Positions 34,709 to 45,822 of a stretch of DNA of 64,000 bases are shown here, piece after piece. The notes beneath the pieces were generated by a model. The model was not told the DNA's origin. It was given only the letters and a program-made list of their open reading frames with translations, and did not search any database. The stretch is from NCBI GenBank assembly GCA_021234155.1, contig JAJEKV010000016.1, forward strand, positions 806,001-870,000, read 5' to 3'. This stretch comes from Isoetes taiwanensis. Taxonomy: Eukaryota > Streptophyta > Lycopodiopsida > Isoetales > Isoetaceae. Each line of letters starts with the position of its first letter. The first letter of the stretch is position 1. The position numbers and the translations under genes are program-made.

Positions 34709-35912
34709 TTATATTAAGGGGGGGGTGAAAAAAGCCTCCCCATTACAAGGAATAGTTTCCAAGTCAGCATTGATTTGGTCAGCCGGAGGTGTCTCAGGTA
34801 CAACAGTACTTAAGGTCAAGTCCTCTGTGTCACCACACATCTCCATAGGTGATTTGGTAAAGAATTTAAATTTTGACTCTTCTGTCCTTATTTTGGTAGC
34901 AGGGGTAGAAAAGATTTCTATAGCCTCCTTGTCCTCAATAACCTCCATTAGAGCATCAAAAAGTTCAGGTTCATTTGGAGGGTCCACATCCCCAAGCAGC
35001 TCTGGAACATTTGGGGGCTCATCACTCCCAGTTGAGGTGATATCATTTATCTTAGACCCAGTTGAAGTGATGTCATTTAACTTAGATCCTTCCCCTTTGA
35101 AACATACCCCCCATAGGACTCAGAGTCAAAGGAAATTTCATTGTAAGGAGCAGCTGGTTTTTTCCTGGTAGAAAGGGTAGAATTCCTTTGTTAGCCGTTG
35201 ATTTTAGAAAAAGGGGCAAATCCTGTGGTGGAGGGTTTTTTTAGGGTTGTGTGAATTAGGGTTGTGTGGTTGTGGGTTGTGTGCAAGCACTTCCATATTC
35301 GGATTGCACGTAGCAAGAACTGCTGCTCAAATGTGCCCCTTTACTAGTTTGATTTGCTTGATCCCCTTTCCCCATTTTCTGATTTTGCAATTCTGATGAT
35401 ACACAATAATCCGCGTGCACAGTATCGGAATTCGCAGACTTCTGCATTTCAAATGAACAATCCCCAATTTTCGAATGAACAGAAGCAGAAGACGAGCATT
35501 CTGATATGTTCAACAGAGAAAAATCCGATGAATCCATCTCAAAACTGCCCCAGTCACGAGATTTCTTCAAATCTGCGGCCAAGGAATTGGTCCAATCCAT
35601 CTGTTTCCATTGCTGTTCAAGCCCGTCTCTCCAAATTAGATCGGGCTGTTCCTTAGAGCTATTCCACATACTGGACCCTGTTTCTGAACTAGACCCAAAG
35701 CAAGTTATATCATCAGAAACCCATTCTAAGGAAGCGCTACCAGGAACAGGGAGCCCACAAAAATAATCCGCATTATGCCCACCTTTTGAGAATCCAACAG
35801 TAAGCAGGCCTCTGGGTTTGCATTTCCGGCAATCCCTTACCCTTTTTTCGCCCACCATAGCTCCTGCACCAAAGCACCCAGTCCCCTTTCTGAATTCAGA
35901 TTTAGTTTTCAT
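34709..35912 (-). pseudogene. LINE ORF1-like region
   Basis: The main frame (35256-35912) starts MKTKSEFRKGTGCFGAG and has a Cys/His cluster (DCRKCKPRGLLTVGF, then GGHNADYFC) that may be a zinc knuckle. The rest is Ser/Asp-rich. A second acidic frame at 34709-34987 precedes the endonuclease. Assignment as ORF1 rests on position upstream of the endonuclease and on the Cys/His cluster only. Confidence 0.5.
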
Positions 35913-36574
35913 TATCTTCGGAGATGTAGAAATCTAGGCGGCCGGCATACCGCCATGCCTGCACTTGGGCGGCGAAGAATCGATCAAATCCAGAGATCCG
36001 GATCTCATTTTAGTTCTCATTTTTTTTTTGCAGGATCTAGGATTGTTTTTGTTTTTGCAGGCAAAATCCGGTGGCCAATGTTTGGTATGTGTCTTGTTTA
36101 AGCAGAAGGGACACCTCTGTGTCTTCTTATTCCATTCTTACTGAGATAAGGTGAGCTCCATGCATTTGTTTTATTTGCCACAGTCTACATATCTTAAGCT
36201 TAGATCTGGTACAACAACAATATGGCTTAGCATCATAATGCAGTCTATGTTGCTATACGGATTGTTTTAGTAGATCTTATTAAATTATAGCATATGTATG
36301 CATTTTTTTCTATGTAAATACTTGACCCAGTTAGGAAAGAAAGAGGATTATGCTCTTTGGATTGAAGGATTGGTATGCACTTGAAGCCGCACATTTGCAC
36401 GTATAGATGTGTTGATGTTGAGCTACTTCTACTACTACGTACAATAGAGGAATATGTTTATGTGATCTGTCACACTTGAAGCTCAAAGAAAGAAAATAGA
36501 TTATATGCGGCTCATGAGCCATCTGGTAGACTTCAAATTGTGCGTGTTCTAGCATGTGTAGACGAGTTGGGGAA

Positions 36575-36620
36575 GAGAAACGTTCGCGGCGGCCTTGGCC
36601 GCCGCGATAAGTTTCTTGTA
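36575..36620. repeat. Conserved GC hairpin unit, also at 62567-62612
   Basis: CGCGGCGGCC and its exact complement flank a TT loop (36585-36606). The flanks AGAGAAACGTT and GATAAGTTT(C/T)TTGTA are also conserved with the copy at 62577-62598. The ~45-bp match in otherwise unrelated sequence suggests an element end or a functional hairpin. Confidence 0.7.
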
Positions 36621-37122
36621 TGTATAGACATTGTTTCTGATGATGGTTACCATTATGTTTTTTTTAGTTAACCATTAAACTAGTTCGTAACTCAAGTGCA
36701 TACATGGCATTGAAAAATATGAGAGAGCATAATTGCAATGTTATCTACTCGTCTCAACATCGATTCAATTTTATTGTCTCACATCTAATATGACAAAAAA
36801 TAAACCAAATGAGTTGCTATTTTTCTTTCCCATCTCCTAGTTCAGCCATTGAGACACACAAAAGCCATTAAAATAACTTATTGCATGTGTTGGTGGTGAT
36901 GAGCACCTAGTAGAAGCATCTAGGTCTGTTCAAACGTGGGTTATTGCTCATTCTTTATGTTGTTCACAACCAAAAGCTTTGTGATTAGAAAGATGCACCC
37001 ATCACTTTTGGCTCTATAACAGCAGTGTAGAAAAACTACTTTCATCTTCTGAAGTCTTTCCATAAGAGGCTATTGTTATTAACAGTCTATGGGCATTCAA
37101 ATGACCATTAAGGATACAGAAC
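36621..37122. other. AT-rich non-coding
   Basis: No ORF, exon or repeat boundary is supported here. Confidence 0.45.
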
Positions 37123-37238
37123 AATGACTGTTAAGGATGTACCTTGTTCTTTATGTCATCATGAGTCGTTGCACGTGCACAATGACTGTTAAGGATGTAC
37201 CTTGTTCTTTATGTCATCATGAGTCGTTGCACGTGCAC
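37123..37238. repeat. Exact 58-bp tandem duplication
   Basis: The unit beginning AATGACTGTTAAGGATGTAC and ending GCACGTGCAC occurs twice back to back (37123-37180 and 37181-37238) without a mismatch. The duplication must be recent. Confidence 0.9.
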
Positions 37239-37449
37239 GTGCATCGCATCGTTGCTTCAGAAGAATAGCCTTATGACATATTTTCACACAACCATGTATT
37301 GCAGAACTTCTATGAGAAACTCTATTAAGAGCTTGAAAATTTCCCGAAATCTTCTCCAATACCAAAGCAGCTAGAATCACAAATATTCTACCATTGAAAA
37401 TTGCGCCATTGAAGCTGAGCTCGTTGAGAAGAACTGCTTCCTCTTTCAA
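37239..37449 (-). CDS. Possible exon, unknown protein
   Basis: An open frame after a possible acceptor reads KEEAVLLNELSFNGAIFNGR, then IFVILAALVLEKISGNF, including one hydrophobic stretch long enough for a membrane segment. There is no family match and no partner exon. Confidence is low. Confidence 0.25.
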
Positions 37450-37672
37450 ACCTGAATGAATCTATCACTGCAGCCTCCTTTGCATTAAGTTATAATGGAA
37501 CTGGTGAGATTTGCAGAGTTACACCACTCTAAAAGTGAAGCTTTGCATGTATTAAAGTAACTCTCTGCCTGGCCTACAAATAAAAAGCTAGAAAAGAAGT
37601 TATGACATTCCTATAGAGTTCATTCACTTCTTATTATTTGCAGCACCTAGCTGCAGTAAGTTAAGTTGAATC

Positions 37673-39590
37673 AGCACGATCTGCACACAACATCTTTAGA
37701 AATGTAGAGAGAGTAGCTTCAATACGAGCTAGCTGTCTGATACTCGTGGCTTTTACAAATGCATATAGTTTTATGACCATTCGCTAGGATTATTTCAAAT
37801 TTCTTTAAGTTTAATTGTAGCAACACGATCTACACGCAACATCTTTAGAAATGTAGAGACACTTAGAGCTAATTGTCTGATATTCATGGCTTTTACCAAA
37901 TGCTTATAGTTTTCTGACCACATTTCGCTAGGATTATTCCAAATTCCTTTATTTCTCCATGTTGATTACCTAGTGTGTCCAGTATTGCAGGCAAACTTCT
38001 TCCACCCTTCAATTTTGCAAAATAGTCACACAGTTTTACATGATCATGAACAATTACATGTAAGACGCTACCATGAGATCACTGCAAAAATAAACAAACA
38101 TTTTAACCTAGAATAGTGATAAAAAAGGCATACATATTCTAAGATTTGCCAGGTTCAGCAGTTTTTAAAACATGAAACACAAAGATCGATGGCTTTTTTA
38201 TTAGCAGAACTTGTCTAGAAGACTGGTTAAGCTTTCAACAAGCAGGTCAAATACTCGATGTTAACAAATTCAGAATCAGAAAACTTGTCTTCTCTAAATC
38301 AAAGAGGATAGTCTTATTGCAATTTTTATCTTTGCTATCTAATATAGCTAACGACCTTAGCTACTAGCTTGGTTTGGTTTGCCCCCCATATAATTTAGAG
38401 TCATCTTGATAACATAGGAGAACAAAAGATTAATAATTAGTAAAGAACATTGTCATCTTAGCATGAAAGGAGTCTTCAGAAAAATTCAACATGCCTATGC
38501 TCCAGAGAATAACAAACCTCATCACCTGCATTGAGCACAACTTCCAGCACACAATCCTTGGTACGCCAATGATAAGAACACGTTGGAGTAAAAGAATGAT
38601 TCAGCATGTCTGCAAACAACATGATAAATAAGAATACTTATAAATACAGACCAGCAATATATCAAAGACGGTGCAGCTAATGTAGCCTCAGAGAGAGAAA
38701 TATGTAGAGACATTAGCTTCAATATGAGCTAATTGTCTGATACTCATGGCTTTTACCAAATGCTTATAGCTTTCTGACCACATTTCGCTAGGATTATTCC
38801 AAATTCCTTTATTTCTCTATGCACGTTACCTAGTGTGTCTAGTATTGCAGGCAAACTTCTTCCACCCTTCAATTCTGCAAAATAGTCACACAGTTTTACG
38901 TGATCATGAACAACTACATATGAGACGCTACCATGAGATGACTGCAAAAATAAACAAACATTTTAGCCTAGAATAATGATAAAAAGGGCATACATGTTCT
39001 ATGATTTGCCAGGTTCAGCAGTTTTTAAAACATGAAATACTAAGATCGATGGCTTTTTTATTAGCAGAACTTGTCTGGAAGACTGTTTAAGCTTTCAATA
39101 AGCAAGTCAAATACTCGATGTTAACAAACTCGGAATATAAAAAACTTGTCTTCTCTAAATCAAAGAGGATGATCTTATTTCAATTTTTATCTTTGCTATC
39201 TAATATAGTAACGACCTTTGCTTCTGATCAGCTACCAGCTTGGTTTGGTTTGCCCCCCATATAATTTAGAGTCATCTTCGATAACATAGAAGAACAAAAG
39301 ATTAATAATTAGTAAAGAACATTGTCATCTTAGCATGAAAGGAGTCTTCAGAAAAATTCAACATGCCTATGCTCCAGAGAATAACAAACCTCGTCACCTT
39401 CATGGATTGATTCCTGCATTGAGCACAACTTCCAGCACACAATCCTTGGTACACCAATGATAAGAATACGTTGGAGTAAAAGAATGATTCAGCATGTCTG
39501 CAAACAACATGATAAATAAGAATACTTATAAATACAAACCAGCAATATATCAAAGACGGTGCAGCTAATGTAGCCTCAGAGAGAGAAATG
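37673..39590. repeat. Nested tandem duplications (~145 bp and ~860 bp)
   Basis: A block starting near 'gagctaattgtctgata' occurs at about 37867 and 38727, 860 bp apart. Almost everything between 37870 and 38700 is repeated at 38733-39590 with scattered differences. A partial third copy, about 145 bp upstream of the first, begins near 37673. On the minus strand both large units contain the exon-like stretch HDHVKLCDYFAELKGGRSLP, then AILDTLG, which I cannot assign. Confidence 0.8.
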
Positions 39591-41050
39591 GGGCAAGATT
39601 TGAACACTTACCAGCATAAGGAATAAGGAGCTAAGCAGCTTGTACGTTAGAACCAATTGTCATGGTCAAGGTAAATGATACATACCATGCTTAAAGCCCA
39701 TTTGAATCTTGCAGAATCAAAAGCTAACTTCTCAGCTTCAAAGGGAAACTTGCAAGCTATAGAACTGAAGCATCGCAAACTCTACGCATGACGATCACTT
39801 GAAACAACTCTATTAAGGATTGGTTCCCAGCTTAAGAAACGAATCTTGGATGGGCAATGGAATAAAATGCCCCAGACAGACGGGCTTGCAGTAGATGAAC
39901 TCTAAAATAAATAGCACAAGACTTTTGAGAAAAAAAAACCAGAATCTGGAAATTGCTGAGAATAGTTGTGCAACTGGAGCAGCCCAAAAGCGAGAATAGA
40001 ACTCCTGAATATAACAAGGCCGGAAAAGGAGCATATCAAAAAGGTCGATAACATCAAATGGAATGGAAAAACACAGGTGAGCCAACGACTGTAAAATGAT
40101 ATGAAGAAGGAACTGGTCAGCAACACTATGACAACCCCTGAAACGGAATATAAGAAGATCCAAGAGGAAAGGCCAAAAATGGCTGCAATAACTCTTCCAG
40201 CATGAAAAAGCATCCTAAGAAGGAAAATTCGTAGCAAAAACTCCATAACCGCACCATAATCTTGACAGTAATCTTGAATAGATAGCTCTGCAGATGAAAA
40301 CAAGCTTTGGGCGGCAAGACTTTGCACAAAGATAGGGCAGAATAGCTCTGCACTGAAGTACCACGATCTGGATGCAACCATAGAAATTCCGCTAAAACAC
40401 CTCAGAAATTCGAAATGGCAAGCAGTATGGAAAAATCTTTCACATCCATCAATGGCAGATTGCATGGCAACATAATCCGTGATATATTGGCAGCTTCACA
40501 AGTTTTCTCAAATGCCTGACCTTATCATTGGCCATCTTCGACATCAGGTTTACATGGGCTTACCCTTGAAGTGTCGGAGTAGCAGCTTTGCATCCCACCA
40601 TAGCCACGCCTTATGACCGAGCACTTACAGGCACCAGCCAGTTTTTAGCAGTCACCAGTATATGCTAGGCATATGCCAGCACAAATAGTTGCAATATTAA
40701 AGCAAAGCAAGAAATAAACCTTAAAGGGTTGATGTCAAAGCATGATTCCAGTTCCAAACAAAACCTGCAAATCATATTTTTTAGAGATGCTAGTAAGGAA
40801 GGTGTAAAAGGGGTAAGGGCATATCTGCATTCACAGCCATTCTCTGCCATCTTCAATAGATAAAGGGAGAGTAAATTGGAAAGCAAGCGAATATTTGCAG
40901 AAAAATAAGCACAGATTATCAAGTGCCCACCTACTTACCTCGAACTCTTGGGCTGCATACTATGCAATTTAGGTCTGTCAAAGAAATTGTATAAGTATAC
41001 ACAACAGATACTCCCACATACCTGGTGCCTTGGTACCCAATGAGACTAGT
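39591..41050. other. Non-coding, nothing recognised
   Basis: Several overlapping minus-strand open frames at 39.8-40.5 kb are Phe/Leu/Ser-rich low-information translations of AT-rich DNA. A half-copy of the 19.57-kb palindrome lies near 40632-40675. Confidence 0.4.
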
Positions 41051-41059
41051 TATCTTCAC

Positions 41060-41183
41060 AAAAAGGCCAAACATCAATCTCTTTACTGCACATTCTTGCA
41101 ACTTCTAATGCTTCAAAAGAACACACGGCGGCAATAATTGCATTTGTGGATGCAATAGCAGGTATTATATTTTTCACTACCCC
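41060..41183 (-). pseudogene. Single exon of NEDD8-activating enzyme E1 (ECR1/UBA3)
   Basis: The minus strand reads GVVKNIIPAIASTNAIIAAV, then CSFEALEVARMCSKEIDV. This is the signature block of the catalytic E1 subunit that adenylates NEDD8, just downstream of the catalytic Cys domain. It follows an AG acceptor. No nucleotide-binding (GxGGxG) exon and no ubiquitin-fold exon was found nearby. This is likely a captured or orphan exon, although distant exons outside the window cannot be excluded. Confidence 0.7.
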
Positions 41184-41250
41184 TTGCAAATGGTTCAAAG
41201 ATTAGCCTGTGACTAATGTCTTAATCAAGCTAATAATTTTGATTGCCCTG

Positions 41251-41335
41251 TGTATCTAGATTACATCTATGACAGTGATTTCACAGCCCCATGGTATCTA
41301 GATTACATCTATGATAGTGATTTCACAGCTTCTAA
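41251..41335. repeat. 42-bp tandem duplication
   Basis: 'gtatctagattacatctatg' followed by 'a(c/t)agtgatttcacagc' occurs at 41252 and 41294, with one difference in the repeated core. Confidence 0.8.
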
Positions 41336-41602
41336 ATTGCAAGTATTATCCAATCCTATGTTATAAATATGCAAGAAATGTTGATGTTGGACCTGTGTCA
41401 AAGATATCAATTCAGTTATGCTAGATTACTCGGATTAGTGCCCGCATCAGTCAAACCATCAACTATTGTCGAATAATCAGATGCACCATCCACTAGTATT
41501 CTTAAAAAATGCCAACAAAAAAATACATTAGCATCCTGTCATGCTCTTTAAAAAATGTTTTTAGCTACATGCCATACTGACCAAAAGGATGAGCTCCCTG
41601 TA

Positions 41603-42315
41603 ACTTTGTTCAAGGTATAAAGAAGGCAAGAAGCTAGTAAGTTCATGCTACAGATTGCTTACCTCCTCAAGTACTTTATCACCTTCTCGAAAATGGCACT
41701 TACAGACTTTGCCTTCTCAATGGCAATCCATCTGGAACCTTGTTTGGTCTAAATATAATCCTCCAAAGGTAAATGTTCTACTTTGGCAGGTGATTCATCG
41801 CTCTTTGAGAGTTAATGAGATGGTTCATCGCTTTAAGCCGGGAGTAAGCCCACTTTGCCCAATGTGTGAGCGGTGCGTTGAAACATTGGAGCACTGTTTA
41901 TATTTGTGTGCAGAGCTGAGTAGTCTTAGGTCCTGGCTGCATTCTCTTTTTGGAGTATCTTTGGATAGTCAACACTTTCTTTTGGGTATTTATCCAAATC
42001 AGTGGACTGCTTCTAAAAGGATTGCATTTCACATGGCAAAGTCTTGGCTAATATGGAGTGTATGGAAGCGAAGGCGAAGGAAGGTCTTTTATGATAAGCA
42101 TATTTCTTCTCAGGTGGTGCTTCAAGAAATCCGTAAGAAGTTGTATAATTGTTTTCAGATCTCCAATTGGCCTGATCGTATTAAAATTCCAATATGGAGT
42201 GATCATCTAAAAGTGATTGATGCTTCAGGGACATTTCTTACTTCTGGAAGTACTTTGTAATATTTTGAGTGTATAATATGAAGTAAAACACGTTCTTCAA
42301 AAAAAAAAAAAAAAG
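41603..42315 (+). mobile_element. 5'-truncated LINE with poly(A) and 16-bp target duplication
   Basis: GGATGAGCTCCCTGTA lies at 41587-41602 and again at 42316-42331. Between them is a LINE C-terminal zinc domain (WSKYNPPKVNVLLWQVIH, CPMCERCVETLEHCLYLC), a stop at 42258-42260 and a poly(A) run (about 42299-42314). These are the marks of target-primed reverse transcription with 5' truncation. The sequence differs from the LINEs at 32.6 and 48.5 kb, so it is another family. Confidence 0.93.
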
Positions 42316-42331
42316 GGATGAGCTCCCTGTA

Positions 42332-43590
42332 GATAGCTTCAGCTTATATAGAATTCGTGAAATACTTTCAGCGCCTAGTGCCTCATAGCAGTGGTAATGC
42401 AGGGTGTCCATATATTGCTCCAACTATGATATAGCGCACAATATGGTGTTAAAATCATCTGTATACAGCAATGAAACCACAAGCTAATTGCCAAACTGCA
42501 TGTAAACAGTAATATGCTTGCCTGGCATTCCCATAAGTACAGATGACATTGTGTCTGCGGCAGCAACAGTCCAATTTCTTGATAATAGATGTGGAAAGCA
42601 ATATCCAGTTAGGCTTAACATAGCAACGAAAAACTTGAACTGGACCTGTAATGTATCACTTTCAACTGCTTATTTAATTCCATACCTTACATCAAAGAGC
42701 CAAAAGGAAATGCAAATGCAAAGCAGGAATACATCGCCAGTACAGAGCTTTAACTGAAACCTGGAATGTAGTGGTAAATTAAAAAGTAGCTATCCTTAAC
42801 TATGTTGATCGCTGGGCTTTGCCATGCATTCTCAAAATGGCCATGCATTCTCAGCTTTTTTCCAACGAAATCCCTGCAGATTAAAAATAACTATTGAGTG
42901 AATCAGAGCAAAACTCAAGGGTAATAAAAAGAGGAGGAAAATATCTAACCTGTGGGCATGCCATAAGGTTCCGGGGAAGATTGCCAAGACCTTGTGCAAG
43001 CAAAGCGACATAGCTGTATTGCTTTATGGATATCTGCCATCGTTATAACAAGCACTCCACATCGAGCTTCCTGTATTTTTAGAACAGTTATGTCTAAAGG
43101 AAAAATCAAAGGAAAAAAGGAGGAGTGGCAAAGCGCTATATGCCCGGGTTACATGCCTGGGTTATGCCGAAAGAGTCTGAAGAAGAGCACCATCGCCATA
43201 GCCATCGATACTTGAAGAAGAGTCTGAAGAAGAGCACCTTAGGAAAGCATCGATGCTCGGTTTCATTAGGGCGTTGGCGCTGTAGTCAGACAAAAAGGAG
43301 AAAAGGGGAAAAATGAAGAGAATCCTCTTCGAATTTCCCCCTTTCTCAATTTTTAATTTCCCCCACTTATAATTTTTAAATCTCACGTTATTAAGGCGAG
43401 ATTCCATAGCAGCAGGTGGCTATTATTTGTTTTCCCGCAACTGCAGGAAAATGGAGGTGTTGCGACTTGATTCCACTAAGATGCTGTCTCTATCTAGCTT
43501 AAGGTTCTTGGTTCTAAGTCTAAGGCTTGGCCATTAATATTATCTAACATTATTAAAGCTTAAATCTAACTAACAATTATAATTCAAACA
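42332..43590. other. Mostly non-coding with possible exon remnants
   Basis: A minus-strand stretch at 42955-43090 reads ILKIQEARCGVLVITMADI-like sequence and ends at a GT donor, but I cannot assign it. Near 43170-43240 'gagtctgaagaagagcacc' is repeated twice. A decayed host gene is possible. Confidence 0.3.
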
Positions 43591-43599
43591 TAAACGATG

Positions 43600-43690
43600 C
43601 CCGCCTTCAGTGGTTGGCACGGGGGGGTTTTGGGGGGGTTCAACCTTGTGGGTGGGAGGTTCGATTCCCGCTACTGTGAGAATTCTTTTA
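43600..43690 (+). repeat. tRNA-like (SINE-type) sequence
   Basis: CAGTGGTTGGCACGG resembles a polymerase III A box and GGTTCGATTCCCGC is a good B box, about 40 bp apart. The cloverleaf is not intact (long G-runs lie between the boxes), so this is a SINE head or tRNA relic rather than a tRNA gene. Confidence 0.5.
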
Positions 43691-43814
43691 AGATGAGGTT
43701 CAAATAGATTGAAAAGTTAGAATGGGGTGCTACAAGACACTAGAGTGCATGGCAAGAGGCTAGGATATGCACTGAGAACTTTTCATTGCAATTTTGCCAA
43801 ATTTTCAGACGGAG

Positions 43815-44460
43815 GCACATGAAACCGGGTGGCCGTACGAAATTGAGGTATGCGTCTCCCACGCACATGCCTTTTTCGCACAACAACCCGATTTGCTTGA
43901 ATTTTGCCAAGAGTCAACATTTTTAAGGACTATAAGGTCCCAAAATGCCTATTTGGATCAATCCTAAACTAACTGGCAGCTTATTTCATGCTAAAAAGAT
44001 ATCTAAAAGTGCAGGCATATGAAACCGGGTTCTTGATGGGGAAGACTTCTGTTCTATGGCTATGGGTGTCCAAATGAGCCACCATGAAGTGCAACCCTGA
44101 GCAAAACAAAGCAAGAAACACTTCATGGCAGTTTGTTGGGTCAAAATTGGTCAATTTGGATAAAAATGGGCGAAACTGGGTGGCTATGCGAATTTGAGCC
44201 CTGCGTGAAGAGTGCAGAGGGGATTTTCGCACAGCGACCCGATTTTAGAAAGGATTTCTACCAAGGATTTTAGAAAAATTAGAGATGCTAGCATGATTAT
44301 TTGGAAAATTCTAACCTAACTAGGAACTTTTCCTGGGCTAATTGGGCATGATTTGGTCTCAAAAGGGCGAAACCGGGTGGCTATGCGAATTTCAGCCCTG
44401 CGTGGAGAGCGCAGATAAGATTTTCTCACAGCGACCCGATTTCGGGTTCTTTGTCCAAAA
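43815..44460 (-). repeat. Diverged ~200-bp repeats in the H3-bearing element
   Basis: The block 'gaaaccgggtggctatgcga' followed by 'att(t).agccctgcgt' and 'cacagcgacccgattt' recurs near 43823, 44175 and 44370. The last two copies are closest. They lie downstream (minus-strand sense) of the histone H3-like ORF and include the segment 44029-44162 shared with the chromovirus at 2568-2700. Confidence 0.7.
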
Positions 44461-44656
44461 TTTGACTAATTTGACTAAGGTACCTTTACTAATTTAACCT
44501 ATTTTGATGCTTACAATTATGATGGCCAAAACTAAACTAAAATTTGAGCAACTTAAACACATTTTCATACAAAAATTAAAGTCAGTTTACAACAAAATTT
44601 TATATTTATAGGGGGAAAAACTTATCAATTACATTAATTTACACAAAATTGTATCC

Positions 44657-45822
44657 TCAAGGGTATTCCTTGCGGATGCGGCGCGCCAAGTGCAGGTCCT
44701 TGGGCATCAGTGTCACCCTCTTCGCGTGGATCGTGCAGAGGTTTCCTTCTTCGAACAACTGGGTGAGCTCGGCCTCCGCAGCTACCTGCAACACCCTAGT
44801 TGTCAGCGACGTCACCCTATAGTCGGTGACGAAGTCCTGCATCACCTCCCGCATGAGCCGCTCGAAAGGTGCCTTCCTAATCAGGAGATTAGTGCACTGT
44901 TGGAAGTGCTTAATCTCCCGAAAAACTCGGGCATGCCTAGAATTTGGCCCATGGTGGACCTTCTTTGGCTTCTCCGGTCGTGGCGGCGGCGGCTTGGGCT
45001 GGTTCCTTGCTGGTCGGCCCCCCTCCACGTATCGTTGGATGTTCTGGCGGCAGTACCAGTCGTTATACCTCGTCCAACGACGGAGGTATTCTTCGTACGC
45101 CTTGAGGCGGCGTCTGAAGAGGCGCTCCTCCTTCAGGGCGAACGGTCGCTCGCCCGCCTTCTGCTTCTTAACCGCCTTAGGTGGCTTGGGCCACTTTGGG
45201 TAAGGTGGTCTTGCGTCGGGGTTTGAAGTTTCCCTGACGTCTTCGACGTCTCCTTCCTCGTCTTCTTCGTCGTCGTCTCCTCCTTCTTCCACCTCCTCCT
45301 CTTCACGTCAGGGAGGCTCCTCAATCACGACGGTTCGGCGAGGGCCGTCGTTTCTTCTCTTTGTCCGTCTCTCCCTCTCCCTCAGCTCCCGCTCTCGCTC
45401 CCTCTTTTTTCTTGCAAGCTCCTCCTCCGGCCATTCCGCAACCTTCTCCTTGCCCTTCTTCTTTGGTACCGAAGGGCCCGCCTCCTAAGTTTGGTGCTGG
45501 GGCTGCTCTTCCACCTGCTCTTGCACCTGCTCTTCCTGCTGCTCTCCCACCTGCTCCACCTCTGTGTCCGAGGAAGACCCAAAGTGGCGGGACTCGCCGG
45601 TTCTCTGGGTGCCCGCCGACGAAGAACTGCTACTGCTGCTAGGCGCCTCCTCTTCCGAGATGTGGAAGGTTTCGTCGCTGCTGCTGGAGGGGAACGCCCC
45701 TTCCCCCGGCTTAGGTCGAAGGTGCTCAGGGATTTGCTTCGTATGCCGACCTGCTGCTGCTTGCACCATGAGATCGTAGGTCTTTCACCAACCTTCCTCG
45801 CTGTTTGTTTGGTTCGAGCCAT
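44657..45822 (-). pseudogene. Histone H3-like ORF inside the retrotransposon, broken
   Basis: The ORF starts at the Met at 45822 with MARTKQTARK, identical to the histone H3 tail through Lys9, then VGE instead of the usual Ser-Thr-Gly. About ten codons on, the coding-like sequence moves to another frame (one-step shift near 45780-45790). It continues as an acidic Ser/Glu/Gln tract, a basic Lys/Arg/Glu tract, a second acidic tract and a Pro/Lys linker. TAG at 45485-45487 and TGA at 45308-45310 interrupt this frame. The last 92 codons (44660-44935) are a histone fold: REIKHF.., [55 protein letters not shown]. By hand alignment about 60% of fold positions match canonical H3, with canonical loop 1 length rather than that of CENH3. 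Total is ~388 codons against 135 in H3. It would add an H3-type fold to the element's protein set. Chance resemblance is excluded by having both ends of H3. Confidence 0.9.

Larger units (their letters stand above)
32629..36010 (-). mobile_element. LINE (non-LTR retrotransposon), 3'-truncated
   Basis: Read on the minus strand, the order is ORF1-like region (35912-34709), AP endonuclease (about 34610-33723) and reverse transcriptase (33692-32629). The RT ends abruptly after GCPLAPYLFLIVAD, just before the catalytic Y/FADD block, at a run of eleven A on the plus strand (32628-32638). That run is in the wrong orientation to be this element's poly(A) tail, so it marks a junction. Coding is also broken by frame changes between endonuclease and RT. 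Confidence 0.88.

Noticed and set aside
34638-35171. Plus-strand 177-codon ORF as a gene
   Set aside because: It is antisense to the LINE ORF1-like region and has repetitive Ser/Gly content derived from it.
39813-40465. Minus-strand Phe/Ser/Leu-rich ORFs as membrane proteins
   Set aside because: Several frames overlap with similar low-information composition, expected from AT-rich DNA; no start context or family motif.
44657-45822. CENH3 (centromeric H3) identity for the H3-like ORF
   Set aside because: Loop 1 has canonical H3 length and the tail is the canonical ARTKQTARK, whereas CENH3 has a longer loop 1 and a divergent tail.
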